Assembly: GCA_002343505.1 (NCBI GenBank)
Contig: DDQZ01000037.1
Coordinates: 276 to 19,258, forward strand
Origin: Verrucomicrobiaceae bacterium UBA2429
Lineage (GTDB): Bacteria > Verrucomicrobiota > Verrucomicrobiia > Verrucomicrobiales > Verrucomicrobiaceae
DNA length: 18,983 nt
Direction: 5' to 3'
Shown: one piece after another, positions 13,793 to 18,983 of the stretch
Position numbering within the stretch: the first letter of the stretch is position 1
How the letters are laid out: every line of letters begins with the position of its first letter
Made by a program: the position numbers and the translations under genes
Notes under the pieces: model-generated
What the model saw: only the letters and a program-made list of their open reading frames with translations
Database searches by the model: none
What the model was told of the DNA's origin: nothing

Positions 13793-15244
13793 ATGCATCC
13801 GTTGACTGATCATCGTGCCCAGCTCACCCGCCGCGCCTTGTTTGGGCGCGGCGCCACCGGCATTGGCGCGGCGGCGCTGGGGTCGCTGCTGGCGCGTGAG
13901 GGCTGGGCGGCGGCGCAGGCGAACGGGCTGCCTGATCTGCCGCATCATTTCGCGAAGGCGAAGCGGGTGATTTACCTGTTCCAAAACGGCGCGCCGTCGC
14001 ATGTGGACCTCTTTGATCACAAGCCGAAGCTGCGGGAGTGGCATGGGCGGCAAATCCCGGATTCGGTGGCGGCGGGGAAGCGCTTCAGCACGATGACGGG
14101 CAATCAAACGGACCGGCCGGTGCTGGGGGAGATCACGCATTTTTCCCGCCACGGGCGGAGCGGGGCGACGGTGTCGGACTTCCTGCCGCGCACGGCGGAG
14201 ATCGCGGACGAGCTCTGCTTCATCAAGTCCATGCACACGGAGGCGGTGAACCATGCGCCGGGCATCACCTTCTTTCTCACCGGCTCGGAAATGGCTGGCC
14301 GGCCGAGCATGGGGGCGTGGCTGACGTACGGGCTGGGACGGGACAGCGAGGAACTGCCCTCCTATGTGGTGATGACCTCGCGCGACAAGGAGGCGAGCTG
14401 CGGCCAGATCTTTTATGACTTCTACTGGGGCAGCGGTTTCCTGCCGACGAAGTATCAGGGGGTGAAGTTTCGCGGCAGCGGCGACCCGGTTTTATACCTC
14501 TCCAATCCCGAGGGCATGAGCGCGGAGGTGCGGCGCGGGGTGCTGGATGATCTGGCGCGTCTCAATGAGATGAAGCTGGCGGAGCATGGGGACCCGGAGA
14601 TCGCCACGCGCATCGCGCAATACGAGATGGCCTACCGGATGCAGACGAGCGTGCCGGAGCTGACGGACCTTTCCAAGGAGCCGAGGCACATCCTGGACAT
14701 GTATGGGCCGGATGTGCTGAAGCAGGGCAGCTATGCGTACAATTGCCTGATGGCGCGGCGGCTGGCGGAGCGGGGGGTGAAGTTCATCCAGCTCATGCAC
14801 GCGGGCTGGGACCAGCACCGGAATCTGAACAGCCAGCTCAAGATCCAGTGCCAGGACACGGACGCGCCGAGCGCGGCGCTGGTGAAGGATCTAAAACAGC
14901 GCGGTCTGCTGGATGACACGCTGGTCATTTGGGGCGGGGAGTTTGGCCGCACGCCGTTTTTGCAGGGCAAGATCGCCGAGACGAAGCAATGGGGGCGGGA
15001 CCATCACCCGTATGCCTTCACGCTCTGGATGGCGGGCGGCGGGGTGAAGGCGGGCCACTCCCACGGGGCGAGTGATGAGTTCGGCTTCAGCGCGGTGGAG
15101 GACAAGGTGCATGTGCATGACTTCCAGGCCACGGTGCTGCACCTGCTGGGGATTGATCACGAAAGGCTGACCTACAAGTTCCAGGGCCGGTATTTCCGCC
15201 TGACGGATGTGCACGGGCATGTGGTGAGGCAGGTGCTGGCGTGA
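13793..15244 (+). CDS. DUF1501 family Tat-exported protein
   Basis: A 483-aa protein of the DUF1501 family, abundant in Planctomycetes and Verrucomicrobia and related in fold to the alkaline phosphatase/sulfatase group. The N-terminus has a twin-arginine signal (LTRRALFGRGATGIGAAALG, about 10-29). Family marks are FQNGAPSHVDLFDHKP, SMHTEAVNHAPG, LMHAGWDQH, VIWGGEFGRTP and GRDHHPYAFTLWMAGGGVK followed by AGHSHGASDEFG; the His and Asp residues in the last blocks are likely metal ligands. Length is typical. The frame opens at 13742, but ATG 13793 starts the Tat signal correctly. It faces the giant heme protein gene across 154 bp. In other PVC genomes DUF1501 genes pair with heme-containing DUF1549/DUF1553 proteins; the partner here is of a different type. 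The catalytic activity is unknown. Confidence 0.9.
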   Translation: MHPLTDHRAQLTRRALFGRGATGIGAAALGSLLAREGWAAAQANGLPDLPHHFAKAKRVIYLFQNGAPSHVDLFDHKPKLREWHGRQIPDSVAAGKRFSTMTGNQTDRPVLGEITHFSRHGRSGATVSDFLPRTAEIADELCFIKSMHTEAVNHAPGITFFLTGSEMAGRPSMGAWLTYGLGRDSEELPSYVVMTSRDKEASCGQIFYDFYWGSGFLPTKYQGVKFRGSGDPVLYLSNPEGMSAEVRRGVLDDLARLNEMKLAEHGDPEIATRIAQYEMAYRMQTSVPELTDLSKEPRHILDMYGPDVLKQGSYAYNCLMARRLAERGVKFIQLMHAGWDQHRNLNSQLKIQCQDTDAPSAALVKDLKQRGLLDDTLVIWGGEFGRTPFLQGKIAETKQWGRDHHPYAFTLWMAGGGVKAGHSHGASDEFGFSAVEDKVHVHDFQATVLHLLGIDHERLTYKFQGRYFRLTDVHGHVVRQVLA

Positions 15245-15289
15245 GCACCGCCGCCTTGAAATATCCCCGCTCCGCCGCCAACATGGCGC

Positions 15290-16864
15290 GTGCCGCGTCT
15301 GCCCGCCACCCTCTGCCTCATCGTCTGCCTGCACACGGCGGCGCGCGCGCAGACCTTTGAGGACACGCTGGGGCTGCGGACGGAGTGGATCACTCTGGAC
15401 GAGGCGGTGGGGCGCGTGCTGGAAAACAGCCTCGATGTGCGCATCGAGCGCCTGAACTGGGCCGTCAGCGAGCGGCAGACGGAGGCCGCGTGGGCGAAGT
15501 TCGACCCCGCCTGGTTCATGAACTCCACCTGGCGGGATGCCAGCCTGCCGCAGAACACGCTGGACTTTGTGCAGACGGGCGGCGGCTTTGTGGCGCTGGA
15601 CGAGCCGAACATCTTCCGCCAGCAGAGTCTGCTGAGCCAGGCCGGTTTCGAGGGCCTGCTGCCCACGGGCACGCAGTACCGCCTGTTCGCGGGCGCGGGC
15701 GAGTTTCGCAATGATCTGAACCGCCAGCGTCCGCCCGCCATTTTCTACCCGGAATACGCGGCCGCCGCGGGGGGGACGATCACCCAGCCGCTGCTGCGCG
15801 GGTTCGGCCTGGGGGTGAACCTGGCCGAGGTGCGCGTGGGCAGGAAGAACCAGGAGATCGCCCTGCGCCAGTGGGAGGCGCGCTTGCAGCGCTCGGTGGC
15901 GCAGGTGGTGACGGATTATTTTGACCTCATCTTCGCGGTGGAGGACCTGGAGGTGAAGCGCGGCGTCACCGCCTTTGCCCGGAGGCTGGTGCTGGAAAAT
16001 CAAAAGCGCCTGGAGGCCGGCCAGCTCTCCCCCGCCGATGTGCAGGAGGCGGAGGTGGCCGTGGCCGTGAGCCGGGAGGAGGTCATCGCCGCGCTCGGCT
16101 TCGCGGTGGAAAAGCAGCGCTCCCTCAAGACGCAGATCCTCGGCTCCATGCACGAGGGCGAGGGCGTGGTCTTCCTGCCGCGGGACTCGCTGCCGGTCAT
16201 CGCGCCGCGCACGGACCGCGCCCCGCTCCTGGCCACCGCGCTCCAGCGCCGGCCCGACCACCGCGCCGCGCTCGAGGAGGCCGAGAAGCAGGAGATCATC
16301 GTCAAATACGCGCGCAACCAGCGCCTGCCGCGGCTCGACCTCCAGGCCACCCTCACCGCCAACGGCCTCAGCGGCGGCCGCTCCGACGCCTTCGAGCGCG
16401 CCTTTGACCGCCAGGGCTACGACGCCCAGGCCGGTTTCCAGTTTTCCATCCCCCTCGGCAACCGCGCCGCCCGCGCGAACGAGGCCGCGGCCGCGCACCG
16501 GCGCGAGCAGGCCGTTTTAAACATCGCCCGCTCCGAGCTGGGCCTCGGCGTCGAGCTCGACAGCGGACTGGCGCAGGTGGGAGTGGCCCGCGCGCGCGCC
16601 GAGTCCACGCGCGAATCCGCGCGCCTGGCCGAGCGGCTGCTGGAGACCGAGGAGAAACGGCTGGCGGAGGGTGTGGCGCGCACCTTTGACGTGCTGCGCG
16701 CGCGCCAGGCCCTGGCGGACGCGCGCACGCGCCAGATCGCCGCGCAGGCGGATTACAACAAGGCCGCCGTGCAACTCGCCCTCATCACCGGCACCGTGCT
16801 GGACCGGCATGGCATCCGTGTGGAGGCGGGCGCGGAGCCGCGCGCGGTCAGGGGGAAAAACTAA
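15290..16864 (+). CDS. TolC-type outer-membrane efflux protein
   Basis: A 524-aa outer-membrane factor. It starts with GTG and a signal peptide (residues 1-20, cleavage likely ARA/Q). Two TolC repeat halves are visible: long amphipathic helices (about 30-65 and 190-290, then 315-350 and 400-500) separated by beta-strand regions with Pro and aromatic residues. The terminal helix pair ends LAEGVARTFDVLRARQALADARTRQIAAQADYNKAAVQLALITGT in shape, a strong family mark (the YN-A-x-xxL...TG pattern). In-frame ATG codons are absent near the start; an ATG at 15283 is in another frame. It begins 45 bp after the DUF1501 stop and ends 4 bp before the GAF-HlyD gene, which makes co-transcription and joint function with the latter very likely. 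The exported substrate is unknown. Confidence 0.88.
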   Translation: MPRLPATLCLIVCLHTAARAQTFEDTLGLRTEWITLDEAVGRVLENSLDVRIERLNWAVSERQTEAAWAKFDPAWFMNSTWRDASLPQNTLDFVQTGGGFVALDEPNIFRQQSLLSQAGFEGLLPTGTQYRLFAGAGEFRNDLNRQRPPAIFYPEYAAAAGGTITQPLLRGFGLGVNLAEVRVGRKNQEIALRQWEARLQRSVAQVVTDYFDLIFAVEDLEVKRGVTAFARRLVLENQKRLEAGQLSPADVQEAEVAVAVSREEVIAALGFAVEKQRSLKTQILGSMHEGEGVVFLPRDSLPVIAPRTDRAPLLATALQRRPDHRAALEEAEKQEIIVKYARNQRLPRLDLQATLTANGLSGGRSDAFERAFDRQGYDAQAGFQFSIPLGNRAARANEAAAAHRREQAVLNIARSELGLGVELDSGLAQVGVARARAESTRESARLAERLLETEEKRLAEGVARTFDVLRARQALADARTRQIAAQADYNKAAVQLALITGTVLDRHGIRVEAGAEPRAVRGKN

Positions 16865-16868
16865 AGCC

Positions 16869-18890
16869 ATGCCCGCGCCCGTCCCAGAGCGCCTGCAGGC
16901 GCTGCAAACCCTCTCCACCGAGCTGGCCCGGCTGGCTGGCGGCGGCGGCGGGGAGGCGGAGGTGCTGCAGGCGGTGCTCGGGCGTCTGGCGCGCGCCACG
17001 GATGCCCTCGGCGGTGTCTTTTGGATGGTGGCGGGCCGGAATGAAAAAGACATCGCCTTCCGCGCCGGGGCCGCCCTTGAGCTGGAGAGCGCCGCAGGGG
17101 AGGAGGGCGGCGAGCAGCGGGAGCAGGTGCTGCGCGCCGCGTCGGAGGTCATCCTCTCCGGCCAGCCGCTGGTGCTCATGCCCGCGCCGCCGGGGAGTGA
17201 GGCGGCCACGCCCGGCGTGCTGGTGAACCTGGGGCCTCATGCCATCGTGGCCGCCGCGCTGCGCAGCGGGGACGATGCCCTGGGCGCCCTGCAACTCTGG
17301 TTCCCCGCGCGCGGCGACCCGAAAAAACTCGCCGAGCTGGCGCTCATGCTCCAGGCCCTCATGCAGGACCTCGGGCCGCGCCTGCGCTCCCGCCATTTGC
17401 GCGACCTGGGCGCGCAGAGCCACCGCCAGCAGCGCCTGCTCCAGCTCGCCACGGACCTGGCGGGCCGGAGCGAGGCGGAGCCCGCCGGCCGCCTCGCCGC
17501 CGCCCACGCGCGCGAGATCCTCGGCGTGAACCGGGTCACCCTTTTCGTCAGGCGCGGCGGCGTCTGGCGCGTGCTGGCAGTCTCCGGCCAGGAGGCGCCG
17601 GACGAGCGCTCCCGCCTGCTCAAAAGCATGACCGGCTTTGTGGCCGCCACTTTTCAGGGCAGGACACGCGTCGTCAGTGGCGGTGGCACAGGCGTCCCGC
17701 CTGTGTCGAGTGAACCGGGCATCCTGCCCGGTTCGCCAAACATCCCCCACGACACCGCCAACACCGCCAACCCGGACGCCCTCGACCCGCACATGCGCTC
17801 CGCCGCGCTCATCCCGCTGCGCGCGCCGGACGGGCCGGTTTTTGGCTGCCTGCTGGCCGAGAGTGTCGAGCCGGATGTCTTCGGCCCGCCGGGAGAGCCG
17901 GGTGATCCGCGCGCGCCCCTGCTCGTGCTGGCGGAGTGGCTGGCGGACTTCGCCGCGCGCGGCCTGCACTCCGCCCTGGTCCGGCAGGCCGTGCCGCTCG
18001 GCGGGCCGCTTTTCAAGCTGGCCCGCTGGCGTGTGGACGGAGCGCAGCCGCAGGCGCGCCGGCGCTGGATCAAAGCCGCCCTGCTCCTGTCCGCGCTGCT
18101 GGCCGCCGCGCTCTGGCCCGTGCAGGTGCGGGTGGATGGGGACTGCGTGCTGCTGCCGCTCCAGCGCGCCTTTGTCACCGCCGAGGCGCCGGGCCGGGTC
18201 GAGGCCGTGCTGGCGAGGTCAGGCCAGCATGTGAGCGCCGGGCAGGTGCTGGCGCGGCTGGACACGCAGCGGCTCCAGGCCGAGCTGGAGGCCGCGCGCC
18301 AGACGCGCCGCAGGCTGGAGGCGGAGGCCGCCCGCCAGCGCGGGCAGGGGAAGGAGGCCCTGGCGCGCATCGCCGCCCTGGAGGCCCAGGCCCAGGGGGA
18401 AAATGAGAAGCGCCTGGAGCTGGAGATCGCGCTCGCCGAGCTGCGCAGCCCGCTGGACGGCGTGGTCATGACGCCCGACGTGCATTTGAAGACGGGCGGC
18501 TTTTTGCAGGCCGGTGAAACCCTGGCCGAGGTGGCCTCCGTGGACGCCTGGGACCTGCGCCTGACCCTGCCGGAGGCCGATCTCAGCCTGCTGGAGGAGG
18601 CCCTGGCCGCCGGCCCGGTGCCGGTGCGCTGCCTGCTCTACACACAGAGCGCGCGCGAGTTCCAGGCCGTCATCACGGAACCGGGGCAGATCAGCCCCGT
18701 GCTGGAGCCGGGGGCGGAGGGCGGCGTCTTCACCGTCACCCTGCCGCGGGTGGAGGCGCCGCCGGAACTCGTCCCGCTGCTGCGTCCCGGCCTGACCGGG
18801 CGGGTGCGCATCTCCCTGCATGAGCGCCCCGCCGGGGTGGTCTTCCTGCGCGGCTTCACCCGCTGGCTGCGCATGCGCTGGTGGCTCTGA
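16869..18890 (+). CDS. GAF-domain HlyD-type membrane fusion protein
   Basis: A 673-aa fusion. The N-terminal 390 residues look like two GAF-type sensor domains (about 5-178 and 195-385; GVFWMVAG, ALGALQLWFP, VNRVTLFVRRGGVWRVLAV and FGCLLAESV are GAF-like strands) without a signal peptide. A single membrane helix follows (about 402-418). The C-terminal part is a HlyD/efflux adaptor: a split biotinyl-lipoyl-like domain (about 438-467 and 527-560), a helical hairpin rich in Glu/Arg (about 467-523) and a beta-barrel-like end. The expected topology is sensor in the cytoplasm and adaptor in the periplasm. Two REP-like hairpins are inserted in frame in a loop of GAF-2 (about residues 273-289). The frame opens at 16671 inside the TolC gene, but ATG 16869, 4 bp after TolC, is the likely start. 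Confidence 0.83.
   Translation: MPAPVPERLQALQTLSTELARLAGGGGGEAEVLQAVLGRLARATDALGGVFWMVAGRNEKDIAFRAGAALELESAAGEEGGEQREQVLRAASEVILSGQPLVLMPAPPGSEAATPGVLVNLGPHAIVAAALRSGDDALGALQLWFPARGDPKKLAELALMLQALMQDLGPRLRSRHLRDLGAQSHRQQRLLQLATDLAGRSEAEPAGRLAAAHAREILGVNRVTLFVRRGGVWRVLAVSGQEAPDERSRLLKSMTGFVAATFQGRTRVVSGGGTGVPPVSSEPGILPGSPNIPHDTANTANPDALDPHMRSAALIPLRAPDGPVFGCLLAESVEPDVFGPPGEPGDPRAPLLVLAEWLADFAARGLHSALVRQAVPLGGPLFKLARWRVDGAQPQARRRWIKAALLLSALLAAALWPVQVRVDGDCVLLPLQRAFVTAEAPGRVEAVLARSGQHVSAGQVLARLDTQRLQAELEAARQTRRRLEAEAARQRGQGKEALARIAALEAQAQGENEKRLELEIALAELRSPLDGVVMTPDVHLKTGGFLQAGETLAEVASVDAWDLRLTLPEADLSLLEEALAAGPVPVRCLLYTQSAREFQAVITEPGQISPVLEPGAEGGVFTVTLPRVEAPPELVPLLRPGLTGRVRISLHERPAGVVFLRGFTRWLRMRWWL
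17687..17734. repeat. two 3-nt-loop hairpins inside the GAF-HlyD gene
   Basis: CACAGGCG-TCC-CGCCTGTG (17687-17705) has a perfect 8-bp stem and GAACCGGGCA-TCC-TGCCCGGTTC (17712-17734) a perfect 10-bp stem, both with TCC loops. They are read in frame as TGVPPVSSEPGILPGS. The first shares the 15-bp core CAGGCGTCCCGCCTG with 9363-9377; the second shares CCGGGCA...TGCCCGG with 9434-9450. They are therefore the same repeat family placed in a second, unrelated gene. Confidence 0.88.
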
Positions 18891-18983
18891 CGCTCCGGCG
18901 CCCCTTGAAATGCCGACAATGCCCACCGAAACACTTGGGAAACCGTTAAAATCCCGGTGATGGCTTCCGATGGACATGGGAGG
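18891..18983. other. right-edge intergenic sequence, next gene not visible
   Basis: The last 93 bp hold no supported gene. A 13-codon frame starts at 18919 and stops at 18957-18959 or so, and an ATG at 18960 is open to the edge for only eight codons. Given the TolC and GAF-HlyD genes upstream, the next gene may encode another adaptor or the inner-membrane export component, but nothing in these bases shows it. Confidence 0.4.

Noticed and set aside
14891..16498. 535-codon open frame on the minus strand
   Set aside because: Antisense to DUF1501 and TolC, both of which have clear family motifs. Composition is Arg/Leu/Gln-rich with no domain.
16671..16868. N-terminal extension of the GAF-HlyD frame
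   Set aside because: It lies inside the conserved C-terminal helix of TolC in another frame and is almost entirely Arg, Ala and Pro.
18919..18983. start of a further gene at the right edge
   Set aside because: The first frame ends after 13 codons and the second has only eight codons before the window stops, too little to judge.

Overview
The window looks like chromosome from a GC-rich, Gram-negative member of the Verrucomicrobiota, probably near Verrucomicrobiales. Four things point there. A very large protein joins ThuA, a PVC-type beta-propeller and a CxxCH heme domain, and it sits opposite a DUF1501 gene. Several secreted enzymes carry twin-arginine (Tat) signals. A bactofilin-type domain is present. 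Lipid A genes use LpxI. Almost no start codon has a recognisable Shine-Dalgarno sequence. This placement is inferred from gene content; no marker gene or rRNA is present.

Layout. 1-172 is an array of 21-bp tandem repeats that runs off the left edge. 354-785 encodes a small membrane protein. 817-1758 (minus) encodes a fusion of a degenerate Mrr-like nuclease domain, a cysteine cluster and a bactofilin-like domain. Divergent to it, 1865-2791 encodes a Tat-exported amidohydrolase of the COG3618 type. 2813-4793 (minus) carries a zinc-ribbon membrane protein, lpxI and a GH128-like glycoside hydrolase. An imperfect inverted repeat built from 10-bp ACTAAT units (4811-4949) separates these from a second minus-strand group, 4953-7553: an LpxL/HtrB-like acyltransferase, a tandem PurS-like protein and a class V aminotransferase. 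7597-8598 (plus) is an M42 aminopeptidase. 8635-13638 (minus) is the 1667-residue ThuA/heme protein. 13793-15244 (plus) is DUF1501, followed by a TolC-type gene (15290-16864) and a GAF-HlyD membrane-fusion gene (16869-18890).

How the genes work together. lpxI and the lpxL-like gene both act in lipid A synthesis. The heme protein and DUF1501 face each other across a 154-bp intergenic region, an association familiar in PVC bacteria, where such proteins are thought to act in carbohydrate metabolism in the cell envelope. TolC and GAF-HlyD lie 4 bp apart and should form the outer-membrane and adaptor parts of an export machine whose inner-membrane part is probably beyond the right edge.

The most unusual features are non-genic or modular. 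A family of short hairpins with 3-nt loops is built in frame into two unrelated proteins (9363-9478 and 17687-17734). The 21-bp array keeps a heptad reading frame on the minus strand with one stop codon. The nuclease-like/bactofilin fusion is an unusual architecture. No CRISPR array, tRNA, rRNA, transposase or phage gene was seen, and no clear defence island.
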